NCBI GenBank assembly: GCA_020086605.1
Contig: JACBWW010000018.1
Coordinates: 14,770,025 to 14,834,024, forward strand
Direction: 5' to 3'
DNA: 64,000 nucleotides
Source: Lanius collurio
Lineage: Eukaryota > Chordata > Aves > Passeriformes > Laniidae
The translations under genes and the position numbers were made by a program. Shown here one piece after another: positions 29,470 through 41,763 of this stretch (position 1 is the stretch's first letter; every line of letters begins with the position of its first letter). The notes under the pieces were generated by a model. It worked only from the letters and a program-made list of their open reading frames with translations, did no database searches and was not told where the DNA came from.

Positions 29470-29625
29470 GTGAGCCTGGCTGACTTACTTTCTCCCTCTC
29501 TGAGTTTGGGGAAATGACCATAATAGCAGGATATTGCCATAAACTTTTCAGAGGCTTTGTGAAGAATTTAGTTGAGATTCATAAGAGAGCTCTGACAATA
29601 TAAAACACTACATAAATGCTAAAAG
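29470..29625 (+). repeat. MIR-like SINE remnant
   Basis: The order of a tgacttactttctccctctc block, a tgagtttggggaaatga block, then gtgaagaatt and tctgacaatataaaacacta follows the MIR central-to-3' consensus, including its tail with a cataaatgct element. Divergence is high. The neighbouring remnant at 29855 lies in the opposite orientation. Confidence 0.45.
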
Positions 29626-29854
29626 TTAACTGTTTTTAATAACCACAGATTTAAGAGAGATCTTTTTTTCATTTCCATACAAAGGTGCAGAAATATCATT
29701 CATTTCAAATAACCACTATGCCTGCTGTGAGAGGCTCTGCACATGATTTTCATTGCCTTTCACACAGAAAATAGGAACACTACTTTGCATTTTTAGACTT
29801 TAAAACTAATTTGCAGACAATCAAGTCGCGAAACTCCCACTGTGATACAGGAGG

Positions 29855-29975
29855 TAAAACATTATACCTGTTTTAGAGAGGAAACTAAGAAAGAAAAAGG
29901 TTAAGCTACCAAGTAAAGCCATAAAGGAGACATTTGAGAAATCAGGCATGCTAGTAAGGTCTACCTAGACCCACA
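29855..29975 (-). repeat. MIR-like SINE remnant, reverse orientation
   Basis: The plus strand reads attatacctgttttagagag, then gaaactaag, then aggttaagc, and ends near gctagtaaggtctacctaga. This is the reverse complement of the MIR body (attatccccattttacagat, gaaactgag, aggttaag, agctagtaag). Confidence 0.5.
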
Positions 29976-31619
29976 CTTGCTCACTTGTTCTTCTTATTGA
30001 ACAGTTAACTCTTCTGCTCCCAAGGTTCTAAACATCAGAGTGCTCATACCATACAGCGAGAACAGCCACCACATTTATCTGTATTACCACCATATTTAAT
30101 CTTCTGCAGATACTTCTGTTGACCACAGAGTGTGCCTGGAATTGCATGAAGCCACTTATTCCATTTTCTAACGTGTGGCAGTAGAAAATTGTTGATGACT
30201 AAAAGTTAACCAAACATTTATTTTTAGAACCCAAGTCCAACGTTATAGTGTCTGGACTTATAACTACCCATTTCTCCAACATTAAGCTGAGCTACCACAT
30301 GAGAAAATTGCTAGAATGATAGTATTTCCAGGGCACATTGAGTCACTGTTCAACATCTAAATTGGGAAATAAAATAATTTCTCAGCAACTGGCAGCACAG
30401 TGGGAGGCAAGGCTTGCAGGAACCCAGCTTGCGTTGAAAAATCCAGGTTTTTACTTTAAAATAGGTTCCTCAACACTAAATATGGGGTTTGTTTAGTTTC
30501 CCAATGATAGAAAAACAATTAGGTTCCATGGTATTGAATTCTTGGCATTATCCAGTATTTAGAATAATTATTAAGCAACACTAGCAGAATTATAATGATG
30601 ATAACCAGGGAACAGCAACAGCAGCATTGTGGAGACTTAGAAACAGGTATCATTTTTTAATCTGATCCATCCTAGAGATGTGCTATAGTCCCTCTCTGGG
30701 GGCTCTTTCTGACCAGTCCTTGTAGAAAGATGCCTACAAACCTCAACCCTGCCTACAGCAGGAATTCCCAGCCCAAGTGAGACCACCTTGGCTTGCTTCC
30801 TCAATGGCTCATGGGGAATGCTAATGTGAAAGAGTAAAAAAGTCTCTAGGGCAGTGGGTTTTTTGACTTTTCTAATTTGCATAGAATTGGTTTTTTCTCC
30901 CGTGGACATTCGGGCCCCACATAATGAATTTAAGCTTCTGACAATAGGGTTTCCTAGATCAGGGGAAGAACGGCTCAGAAGTAATTTGCTGATGCTTGGG
31001 ATTTGCACAGTGAAAGCCACAGATCTCCTGTCCAGGATAGCCCTTCTCCTCGAGAGGAGAAGCTGCCTATAGTGCCTCAGTTAATAATTAACTCCTAAAT
31101 GGAAGCAGAAGAGTTGATGAGGGTGATGAAGGTTTACCACTGCATGTCTTTGTATCCTTTCTAAAAGGAGAAACAGATGTTTCCAGCCACCACAAACTTC
31201 CATTCCACAAATCTCTTGCTCTGGCTGTTACCTTGGGGCAGTGACTTCCAAATGCTGAATTAAGAAACAAACAAATTAACTGTTTTGCTGGAAGGTTCAA
31301 GAAAGAGTCTGGGGCAGAGTCAGAGGTTGAACACATCCCCTCACAAAGCAGCTCAGAAGGCAGAAGACCGCATGGGAAAATCCTGTTCTAACACTGCTTT
31401 TTTTGCTGGTAATCAGGGTCTCCAAGACTGCCAGTTCAATTGGAGAAGAGCCCTGGAAACTCTTCTGCTTTGTCAGCGACATGGTCTCCAGCAAAGCCCT
31501 GTCTCATCTGTCAAAGTACAGTCTGGATGCTTTCACTAGCATTAATTTAAATTTCTAAACAAACACCAGATCCTAACAACTTGTGTAATGGTGAAGAAGT
31601 TAATTTTATCTACGATGTT

Positions 31620-32140
31620 TGGGTTTCCTCCCCTCTTTTGTCTCCTTCTTTAAACTGATGCCATCTTGATTTAAAAAAAAAAAGGGCAGGGGTCATTTTT
31701 GAGTGCTGCCTGCAGATATGCATTTGTATGCATTTTCCATCTTTTAACTAACAAACAGGAGGGGAAAAAGAAAGTTAATTTTGCTAGCAGCCTGCTGTGA
31801 TATAAATAAAAATAATAGGTACATTCGCAGATTTTGAACTTTTTACAGCCACTGCTGCAAAAAGCAATTTTAATTTATAACCACGGATTCTTGCAAAACA
31901 TATAACGAAGACATAATAAAATGGAATGTTTATCCTGTGGCTCCCATTAGACCTCTTCCGTTCAATGGTTGTAACTAATGACTTGTTTTTCCACTTTTGT
32001 ATTGGAAGCCTTATTATTGGGCTGCACAGAGCATACCTTATTTGATTTCCCTAGCAATGTCTGCACCTCTTGCTGAAGCCTGCAATTAGATGTTCATGAA
32101 GTAATATTAAAAAGCTGCATAATCACATCTGTGGTCAAAA
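31620..32140. promoter_or_regulatory. Candidate conserved AT-rich intronic element
   Basis: This is a 520-bp block with no repeat signature and an unusual density of developmental-factor-like motifs. Two ATGCAT palindromes lie exactly one helical turn apart (31718-31723 and 31728-31733), inside a catttgtatgcattt string that resembles a composite SOX-POU site. Several ATTA/TAAT homeodomain cores follow. The block ends against a 19-A run at 32144. The appearance is that of a long-range enhancer, but conservation is not testable here. Confidence 0.3.
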
Positions 32141-32143
32141 ATT

Positions 32144-32162
32144 AAAAAAAAAAAAAAAAAAA
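32144..32162. repeat. A19 homopolymer
   Basis: An uninterrupted run of nineteen A. No retroposed gene body is recognisable immediately upstream, so it is not called as a retroposon tail. Confidence 0.9.
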
Positions 32163-33959
32163 GCCAATAACAAGCCAGCTCTGTTTGTATAATATTATAC
32201 TGAGTACAAAAGACTAATGTTCACTCCAGTGCATGTGTCCTTTTGACTAACCACTTCTATCTGACAACCTTTTTTTGGCAACAGAACACATTGTACTTTT
32301 TGGATAATTGACTGTGGAATATAATGTTGTTTATTCAAAAGCAGGTCACACAGAACTGAGCTTCCAGTTGTCTTTATCCTTCTACCTTTCTTGTCTTCAT
32401 GCTGTTTAAAATTATGCTGAATTTCTTTTAATTACACATATGGTTTTAATTGCTGTTCTGTATTTATTCAGTAGAAGGTGACCTGATGGTGAAATGGTAC
32501 AGAAAGGTGGGCGGGAAGCTGAATTCAGATTTGAAAACTATATTTGGATGTATTTATTGGTGAGCAACCTCATGAAGAAATAAACACAAGCACAGGCACT
32601 CCCAACACCCTCTGGTACCTACAGGGCCATGTTTGCCTGCAGTACAACTGCACTGTTTCCCTGTACTAAAAATCTACTAGAAAGACTCATCCACCACGTG
32701 CTCAGTGATCTGGAAATTCTACAGCAGCAAAAGGCCTAATTTTAAGCCTAAGCCTTGGAGGACAAAAACCCTCAGGGAAAATGATGTAGAAACACGTAAA
32801 AGTTGTGAAAAATCTAGATGATGGAAAATGCAGTTGAGAAAATCGGTTCAGGAGAAAGTTTTGACTGAAGTATTCAAATGAGGTCGTTCAAGAATTGATG
32901 TGTTTCTAAAGCATGTTTTTGGGATGCAGCCTGTGGAAAGAGAGGTCACAAGTAAGTGTTGCATAATAGGTGGGGGAAAGGATTTTGATGCAGCAAGGAA
33001 CAGAAAAGCAGCCTTATAACACAAGCTGGAGAAGCTGAGATGCAGGGCACCTTTCTGATGCTGATCATCAGATCAGGAAAACACAATTGTCAGTTGAAAT
33101 TTTAAGTCTCCAAGATATAGATGAAACGGAGGTTTACAAGAATACAAATGTTGCAGGGCACTTCCTCACAGACATTTCTTCTGTTGGCTGACTTGGACTG
33201 CAAAATAAAACCCACCAGACTTCCTGGTGACAGCCTAGAAGGAATCCACCAGTGGCATATACACAGCAGGAGCTTCCATGTCCACTTAGGCCATTTTTCT
33301 CTGTGGAAAAGGCATGAGTTTGCACTTTAAGCTCTATTGCAGCAACAACAGAAAAGAAGGTGATTCATTTAATGAACTACCAGCTCTCATAAAGCTGGAG
33401 GAAACTCCTGAAAAAAATATCCTTCAGGTGTTGGTAGAGTCTAACTAGGCAATAATAGGATGAAAATTAGGATAGCTAATATGCTGTGTTATAGCTCAGG
33501 TGTGGTTCCATTTTACTGATGACTAAATCCTAATAAGTCAGGTTAAGTTACAGCCAATTCATTTGAGAAAATTTTCTTTGTTTGTTTAGAAAAATATTTA
33601 ATTGGGAGGATGAGTGATACTGACAGTAAGAATAATTCATCTGTCTGTGCTGATGCTAAACCACACTGTGGAAAATCCTTGCTAATGCTACATTGATCAG
33701 CTAACACGTAGCAGCTCCACTCTTCTAATTTGTTTTGTGTAGCTGACTTTAGATGGCCCATTTCAACCCAGACTATTTTGAGGAGCCATGTGAAACTAAG
33801 TCACTGCCCTATTAGTGTGGATAAAGAGGCATACAAATATTACTCTGCTACAAGCAAGATGTAGTTCATATGATACTTTTTCCAGCAGAGAGAATACACT
33901 GCATCTGGAACAAAGAAGAAAATGTGACTGGAAAGTTTAGAGCCCTTAAATTAATTCCC

Positions 33960-34060
33960 TAGACAAAAAGTTGAGGCATCATACTCATAATATCATGTTA
34001 TGTAACTTGCTCTGGAGCCAGGCAGCTACTAAGTGAAATAGTATGAGTTATAAAAACAAA
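33960..34060 (-). repeat. Possible MIR-like SINE fragment, reverse orientation
   Basis: A gttgaggcatc block, then gtaacttgctctggagccag and cagctactaagtgaaatag, resembles the reverse MIR body (gaggc, taacttgcccaaggtcac, cagctagtaagtgg). It is short and diverged. Confidence 0.35.
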
Positions 34061-37000
34061 ATATTGTTGTGAAAACAATTTTACAGCTTTATAATTCACT
34101 ATTATTTTCATTTAAGAACAAAACTGTCAGTGTAATTGCAGATTCTGTTTGCCTTGCAGGAGTTCTTTCAGCCTGTGATAGGAAACCTCTCTTTTTTTTT
34201 TTTTAAGTGTTTTTTTTTCCCCCAAAGGCTGCCATTAAATTTACTATATTATGTTTCTTTATAGTTATTCAGAAGTAAATCTTAACAGGAAGCCCATTAT
34301 GTGGAGGCCAAAGTTAGTTTAGCACCAGAACATTTATGATCAGTAAATGTAACCATATATTAGCAACTGCTTCATACCATTACTCTTAGATGAAACAAAT
34401 ATTGTATCAGCAGTCATTACAGACTATGTTGTAATCTTTACAACTGGATATCTATTTTTAGTGGGACCCTACATGGCTGGCACTGCTCATTGTGTACCAC
34501 GATAGTTTTCTACCTTGCCTGCTCATTCAAGTACTAGGCTCAAGAGCCTATCTGTGTACAACTGTGCCTACCCATGGAAACACAAACCATCTTTTAAACT
34601 GTGCACAGCCCCTACACAAGTGGTGCTTCAGTAACCAATCATTACTATTTTATCTGTAAATGCGCCATTAAAAACTGGATTAAGACACACATATGCTTCA
34701 CAGAGGTCAGTGGGAAAACCACCCAAATATAGGAAGATCCACTCCAAATGACACGGCCAGAATAAGACATCACCCAAAGCTATGTTGTCATTGTGTTGCA
34801 CAGTGACTTCTCTTAACACTGCCATTACCATCAGGCCATAAACCCAAAGAGTTTCACATCAAACTGAGGCAGCCAGAGACCTTCTCACCTCAAACAGAAG
34901 AGCCATCCAATGACACCAGGATGCTCCAAGTCTCCTTTTTCTGCTCAACTCTCCTAATCAAATCATGCCTAACCTTGGACAAGTTTCTCTACTCATTCAG
35001 ATTGTGCCTTCATTGCAATAAACTTGACAATGACACAGAGGTTATCTGACAGAAGAACAGCTTCCTCACACGCTCTGGTGCTTTGGCTTTGAAAGAATTA
35101 CAATGTGGTTGCACTCGAGTGTATTTTAAAATGGAAGGAATCAGCTCCTCCAGTAATCAGCAGCACCATCACACAGAACAGCCAGAGCCTGCCTGCAAAT
35201 TAATTAAGTGGCACTTGCTTTTATGGGTGCTGCTTTCTGTATTGAAAGCTGTAAAGCAGTAGCAAGGCCAACTATTCTTGTCCCATCATGCTACAGACCA
35301 GGCTGCCCCTTAGAGACCTGAGATCAGGCAGCCCCAGGGCTCGGGCAAGCCGCAGCTGCCTGGAAACCAGCCAGCTTCCCCGTCTGATGCTATGTTACAC
35401 TCAGTGCATCTCTTGACCTCAGACCCAAAAGTCTTATGTTAGCCTGTAACACGGTCTGGCAGTATCTGTCAAGGTAGACACTTGGTTATCAAGAGTTAAC
35501 CAGCACAGAAACAGAGCCCTTGATTAACTTCAAGGTTGCCCCATGGCTTATCATGTGTGGAGGCATTGTCCTCAGCTTATTTTAAGAAGGAGCAAGAAAG
35601 AACATCCAGGTATTATGCCAAAAGCCTCTTTCTCAATTATTCCTCTTATATTTCTAACCCATTGTGGCTGACTAAAGGCTAAAACTGCAAAAGCTGCATC
35701 CTGAAGCTGTAAATTTAAGTTGGTTTTTCAGTGTATGCTGACCTGACTTACTCCTGTAACTGCAGGCTCCCTGTTATCTTTAACTTCAAGGTAATTGTTT
35801 GGCAACTCTTTGTTTCACTATTTCAGGAAAACAATTCAAATATATGATTCCTAAGAGAAAAAACTGAATAATTGCTCTGTCATCAGCTGGTTCCTGCTAG
35901 TATATGGAGTGCTTAAATAATAAAAATATAATACAAAGAACAAAGAGTAAAGTTCTCAAATGAAAACGTTAAACGCATTTCAAGCCAAGAATTGGCCTCT
36001 TTCAAAAGTTTAGGGTATAAACCAGACTCTGTCAGATTCCTGCAGTCAGGATAAGGACATCATTCTGAAAACACCTCTTTGCATCTCTTGCCAGAACCTA
36101 TTCACCTGAAAAAACCCACAAAGATTTTCATGCAGAGATTTATAACTTGAAGAGGAAAACATCACTCTCAATGGCACAGTAGTACAAGTCCTAACTCTGA
36201 GCTTCTCATATCTTATTGTTAGACACCACTGCCTTCTTCCCCCTCCTCCTCATTTTAAGAGAAGCAATAGTATTTAATTTAATCCACCCAGAAGCAATGA
36301 CAGAGTCAGCAGCTGATATACAGCTAGTGCTGGTTAGAACTCTGAATTACTGTTTTGTGAAGAATGTCAACATTTTGACATTTGTTGCTATTCTCAGGGT
36401 AGAAAGGAACTGCATATTCATCTGGAAATTCTGAAATGTCACACTGAACTCACAGATTCAACTCTGAATTTCAGAATTTCACCTTCTATTTCATTTTACA
36501 TTCGCTTTCAGTCTTTTTTAATTCAAAGGTAGAATATTTAAAATAACCCTTTTTAATTTTACTGTGTTTTGCTTTGTTTTAGCATATTAAAACTGCGGGA
36601 AGCCACTGTCCCACACTGACAGAAAACCAACTTCAATCATCATTTTACACTGTCTCCAGGTTCCATCCATTGAAAATTTTTGATACGTGACTTTCGTGAA
36701 GAAGACACTTGGGCGAAGACATAAAATTCTGGGTGAGAAGACACTTTGGGGGAGGCAAGCAGTGCAAAGCAAGCTGCCTGCCTTTCTCTACAAGTCAAAA
36801 GCAACACTAGGAAGGAATATATCCCTGTGACAGCAGGGGGGGGAATCTGGCAGACTGATTTTATTCATCTACAGAGAAGGAAAAATTTCTGGTTGCTAAA
36901 TTAATAGCAAACAGCAAGAGAATTAGTCTCAGTTCAAATGCAAGTGCCGGAGGTATCTCCTTTATGTGAGTGATGGCAGACTGTAAAATTTATTAAACCA

Positions 37001-40000
37001 GTACAAGAGAAGTGCATCAGTCATAGAGAAGGGCACTGGTGAGCATATGTTTCTGAGGCAAAGATGAAACTTCCAAGAGAATGTCTCCATCACAGGTATT
37101 AAATCAGTGGAAAAACTGACAAAAGCTGTATAAAACGAGAAAACAGCAAGCTGTCACAGCCCCTTTTGGGCTCTGCAAGCTGCATGAGACCGTGTCAGGG
37201 CTAGGTGCAGCCGGCAGCAAAGAAACCACCTCCAGCAGTGCAGAAACCATGCAGTGGCTGAGGTCCGCTAGTCACGAGTGGCCACCACCATCTAAACCAC
37301 GCCACAAGCATGAGCTGCCTCATTAAATCCTCCTAATTTACAGTTGTATCCCCACTTTTCATGGTGCTCACCTGGAAAGGGTGCAAAACTGAAGGGCTGT
37401 CTGAAGAGGAGGCCATGCTCCACATGCACTGATGCCTCTATAGGTGTGAATGGGGATACTGGGACCCATGGCTGGTGTGGGCTGACCAGGTTAAGGAACT
37501 CAGGCACCTGAGTAGACACGGCTACCAAAGGGACATTACTCCCTTTCTTCTTCCAGCAAATCTGCAGCAAAGGAACATGGATTTGGATGCTGTACTAAAT
37601 CAGAGCTACAAGACGTTTCTGTCCTCACCAAACTGGTAAACCACTCTCAAGAGATCAGTGTTTTTGTTAAGATTTCCACCATTCTGGATCAGAGCCACAA
37701 AGCTGTCTCAAATGGCTTCAGTGGTACCCAGTCTGGATGTTGAAAACATGCAGATCCCTTCATAAAAGAATGTGGTTCCCAAAGCCTATGAGTAGAATTA
37801 GGAGAATAGCTGGGATCTGAGATCTAGCAAGAATAAACCTCCTGGAGCCACCCCTCAAATATGCCAGGAGGTAGATGAGTTCCTTGAAAGGTCCACAAAT
37901 CCACCTGGAAGATCTGATAGTGTCTCAAAAATGCTCAAACTTGACCAAAACTAGCGAAAGGACCTAGACCTATCTGGAGATATGAGGACTCAACAAGGGT
38001 TTTCAGCATCTTAACCAGTCCAGCATAGAAACATTTGGTGATAGCTGAGCTGGTCAGTGGTGGGGAGTTTATCACTCCTGCTTTGGCCACAGGGAAAAGT
38101 TCTGGGAATACTCCGTCTCAGAAACTGGCTTTGCCATGTCTACAGTGGACATCCTGGTGCCAGAAATGAGCATACCTAATGAGCCACCCTGGTCTTGTGC
38201 CCTCTGCCCCTTGGGAGAGGAGAAGTTAAGAGAGAGGCTTCAGATTTTGACTTGCTCCAAGTGGGCACAGCACAAGCACGAGAGGAGCTGATTGTGTGAC
38301 ACGTTTCTGTGATGGTCTCATGAGAACTCTGCTGCTGCTCCTACAGAAGTCCTCACCACCCACCATCCTGAGGGTTTTTGGCTGTTGAAGCACATGAAGG
38401 TTTAAATGAGGTCATGCACTCCACCAGATCATTTCCTAACTGGGACTTGGGCACTAGTGCTAGACAGGGTGCTGCAAAAGACTAAAATGCCTAGAGACTT
38501 CACATGCATGACTCTCACTCCATAAGTGGCCCAAGGACAGAATGCAATGTGGAATTGTGTGTGAGTAAAACTCATTGTTTTCAGTAGGCTTTAAGAACCA
38601 GTACAGATTATTTGCTGTTCCCATACCAATCCAGATTTATTTTGGATCAGCAGCGACTTCAATATGATTAGTACACAGCAAAAAACACAGAGCCTCAGTG
38701 TCATGAACCTCCTCCTAGCCAGAATGCCAAATATAAACCTTTTTTTAATTTTACCCTTTAAAAACATGAAACGAATGTAATGAAAAAATTTACCTCTCAC
38801 AGTGATGGATCATGGTATATGTTAGAATTAAGGACCATGAACTTTTAATCTGTGATGGATTTGCTACAACACCCTTAATAATTTGCACACAAACTGTGTT
38901 CAAGATTAAGAATGCACTTCTCTGAATACATTTAGAAATTGTTTGATATTTTAAAATCATTCCCTTGCAAGAAGAAAAATTCCTAAAGGTCATCTTATAT
39001 TTTATGTGATACGTATTAATGCTTCTTACCCTTTCCGTTTCCTTAACTGAAAGGTTTCAAACCAATCTTGAAAAGGCAAAACACAATAAAATGCAAAAGC
39101 ATGTGTGTGTCTAGGAAAAGATGTTAAAATTCACATGATAGCCAAGTCAAATTACAGTGACAATTCTCCCTAACAGACATCTGGCTATAACACGGTCTTT
39201 TTTTTTTCATTTTAAATAAAAAAAATCCCGAAGTTGATTTATGAATGAGTTATTCTGCAAAGGAAAAGAACAGCACATGGTAAGGCTGGACAACACTGCT
39301 TTAAAGGCAAAGCCTGACACTAGTATGTTACAAAAAATTTGTAAGCTCAAAAGTAAAATAGGTGAGAAAAGGGATATTTAGCAGGTTGGAAGAGAGACCA
39401 AGTTTCTGGAGGGATTTATCATCAAGCAGATGATAGTCTGTTCTACAGAAGAAGTGAAATTATTTTTTATAGAGATATTTATGAAGTATTTCTGCATGTG
39501 TATTTGTAAATGCCACGTGCATACACACCAACATGTACATAGAAATATATATAGGCATACGTGAAACCCCAAACTTGAGCTAAATTAAATTGTCCCTCCA
39601 GCTTTGTAATGCAAATGAGACTAACAGGCTTGTGCTGTTTGTGGTTTGAGATGATTTGCGTTTCCATAGAGATGCTGACTGAACTACAGTTTTAAATTTT
39701 TTTATATATATAAGCCTACTTGTATCTATAAAAGTCTAAATATGGATCTGCTGTACCTCAGCATTTCCTCAGTGACTCCACAGGAACCACAACAATTTAC
39801 ACCAGTTAAGGCTATGTGCAAATTTTGTGTCTTTCACTACTTTCCAGTCTAAGCTCTATACCAAGTACCTGTAGAGCTGAGAGTTTACTGCTTCTTGCCC
39901 TGCTTCAAAGCTTCTTGTTAAGGAAGGGGAAGAGAAAAAGCAGTTTCTTAGCTGCTAGCAGATAATATTTCAAGGACTTCTGTAATTTCTTGCCCTCTCT

Positions 40001-41049
40001 AAACTGCTTCAAGAAACATCTTTGTCTTCTGAAGGTCCCATTGTCAGGAAACCCAGAATTCAGGGAAGACCATCTGTGTGCTGTTAGAGAAGGAAATGAC
40101 AAAGGGACAGGCTTTCTGTTATGCATCAGAAGCTTTTTCCCCTTTCTCTGTGAGCACCCACAAACTCAAGAGCATGGATGTGCTCAGGCATGGCAGGGTG
40201 GGCCTGGGCAGAGATGGCATCACTGCCTCCCTGCCTCACCCTTGGTGGAACCTCAGCTTGTCATACACGATGTGGGCCCCACAAAACTAAAACACCTCTG
40301 TCCTCCCAGAGCAACATTACAGATGGCCACCAGCAGAAGTGACAAAAGCCAGCCAGGATTAGCTTGGGCAGAGAAGCCAGGCAGACCCACTTTAACTTTC
40401 TATTTCAAATTGACTTCACTTTGTGAGGTCCAGGCACTGGTTGAAGTGGATGGAGGCCACCCAGTGTACCAACACTGGAGAGGAAAACCAGAGCTGAGAT
40501 CTGTGGGGACTCATTTCCATGTGGTTTCAGTGATAAGTGATCTTTGAACAGCGACAAACCAGAGGACAACCTCCACAATCTCTCTGAACCACAATCAAAA
40601 CCAGCCTCTTGTGTACCTCCAATCTGCCGGAGGACAGGGAGCATTAATTGTTGAACCAGGGATGTCCACAAGCACACAAAGCAGCTCACACTCAACCTCT
40701 TACTTCATCTTGGGAGTGCCCAGAAGAAAAGCTGATGCCTTACAGAGGCATGCCCAGGGAGCTCCCTGGACAGCAGCATATCACAGGGACAAAGCCTCCC
40801 TCCCTCCTGCAGGCTGACACCATGCCTCCAGCATCTCACCCTTTAAGGCTGATGGTTTTTCTAAGTCCCCACAGAGGCTCTTTTCAAAGCAGAGGAGAGT
40901 TCCTTATTTCCAGCTTTTAAGAAGCCATATGTAAGGAGACCTGCCCCACACCCCTGACAGCACCATTTAACCCCCTGCCACCTTTCAGGGACTGTCCCAG
41001 GCCACATTCAGCCATGTGGCTCTCCCAGGAATGCCGGTGACCACCCACA

Positions 41050-41060
41050 TCTCCTACCTT
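41050..41060 (-). other. Splice donor of the LPP exon
   Basis: The exon ends AAG and the intron begins GTAGGA, with GT at 41057-41056. The match to the U1 consensus is moderate because +3 is A but +4 and +5 are both G. Translation past this point (VGDVGGHRHSW) no longer resembles LPP, which supports the boundary. Confidence 0.85.
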
Positions 41061-41732
41061 CTGCTGCAGGGCAGGTGGCTGCGGGGCCATCACCGGGTCA
41101 GTGATGTAGGTCTTCTTTGTGCCTGGTGGCTGGTAGAGCCCAGGGGGAGCCTGGCCCATGGCATTACTTGCAGGATACGCCGGCTCAGCCTTCCAGGAGC
41201 TCTGTGGCACGTAGGGCGCTTCGGAGCCGTTCCTGCCGCCATACCCCCCATAGTAGGGGTCCTGGTAGCGGCCCTGCGGGGGTGCGTATCCATAGGCGGG
41301 CTCGGCGGGCCGGCCGGGCGGAGGGGCATAGCCGTAGTCGGGCCCGTGGGGCTGCGGCGCTCCGTACTGAGGGGCAGCGGGCTGGCGGGCCGGCGCGGAG
41401 GCGTAGGGCTGGCCGGGCCCCAGGCTGCCGTAGTGCCCGGGCTGCGGGCCGGGTGGTTGGTAGTGCGGGCTGGGCTGCGCCGTCCTCACCTGCACGTTGA
41501 AGGCCGGGCGGCTCGGCGTGGAGGCCGTGGCGTAGGAGGCCGGCACCGGCTGCGGCTTCAGGGTGCCAACGGGAGTGACCGGGATGGGCGCGGGCTGCCC
41601 CGGACCCTTGGCAGTGGACTTCTTGGTGGCGGTGAGGGGAGGCTGGTTGGGGATGATCATCCGCTTGTGGCCAGTGACAGGGGTGGACACGGATGGGGTG
41701 GTGGCAGCGGAGCTGCTTGAGGTCCCAGAGCC
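41058..41732 (-). CDS. LPP: LPP internal coding exon (proline/tyrosine-rich linker)
   Basis: This is one internal exon of LPP, a zyxin-family scaffold of focal adhesions and cell-cell contacts that also shuttles to the nucleus. It is 675 bp, 225 codons, and open throughout. It starts directly after a ccctag acceptor (first codons GGC TCT GGG) and ends CAG AAG before GTAGGA, so both ends are in phase 0. Exon residues 21-39 read GHKRMIIPNQPPLTATKKS, a block I recognise as specific to LPP rather than zyxin or TRIP6. Residues 55-64 (VGTLKPQPVP), 78-91 (FNVQVRTAQPSPHY) and 206-213 (KKTYITDP) also match LPP. The middle is rich in P, G, Y and Q, with repeated YGYAPP motifs at 133-138 and 147-152. 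The tyrosines at 101 and 160-161 appear to align with human LPP Src sites reported as Y245 and Y301/Y302; that alignment is from memory. The actinin/VASP-binding N-terminus and the LIM domains belong to other exons and are not in this window. Codon use is strongly GC-rich. Confidence 0.95.
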
Positions 41733-41763
41733 CTAGGGAGCAAGGAGAGAGACAAAGGGTCAG
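41733..41763 (-). other. Splice acceptor, pyrimidine tract and branch point of the LPP exon
   Basis: On the minus strand the exon is preceded by ctctctccttgctccctag, a continuous pyrimidine-rich tract ending in AG at 41734-41733. A good branch-point candidate, tgctgac, places the branch adenine at 41760, 27 nt from the AG, which is in the usual range. These signals set the exon start. Confidence 0.85.

Larger units (their letters stand above)
1..41057 (-). other. LPP: LPP intron, 3' side of the exon (partial)
   Basis: All sequence below the donor site is intron of the minus-strand gene, continuing beyond position 1. I looked for the next LPP exon (the segment ahead of the first LIM domain and the LIM cysteine pattern) and did not find it. 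Open frames in this part, such as 5-529, 5926-6423 and 39990-40547 on the plus strand and 9502-9939 on the minus strand, show no domain, compositional or splice-signal support and are taken as chance. The stretches 4100-6700, 6800-13400, 13850-26800, 34100-41050 and the gaps between listed elements hold ordinary AT-rich unique sequence with short A/T runs, in which I see nothing specific. Confidence 0.85.

Noticed and set aside
39990..40547. 185-codon plus-strand open frame near the LPP exon
   Set aside because: No domain is recognisable, the frame has no splice-site structure, and the length is within chance for a GC-richer stretch.
41016..41720. A 234-codon antisense frame over the LPP exon, plus a second long minus-strand frame (41185-41871) in a different phase
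   Set aside because: High GC content removes stop codons from all frames. The translations are G/R-rich with no domain, and the long antisense frame follows the extent of the GC-rich exon.
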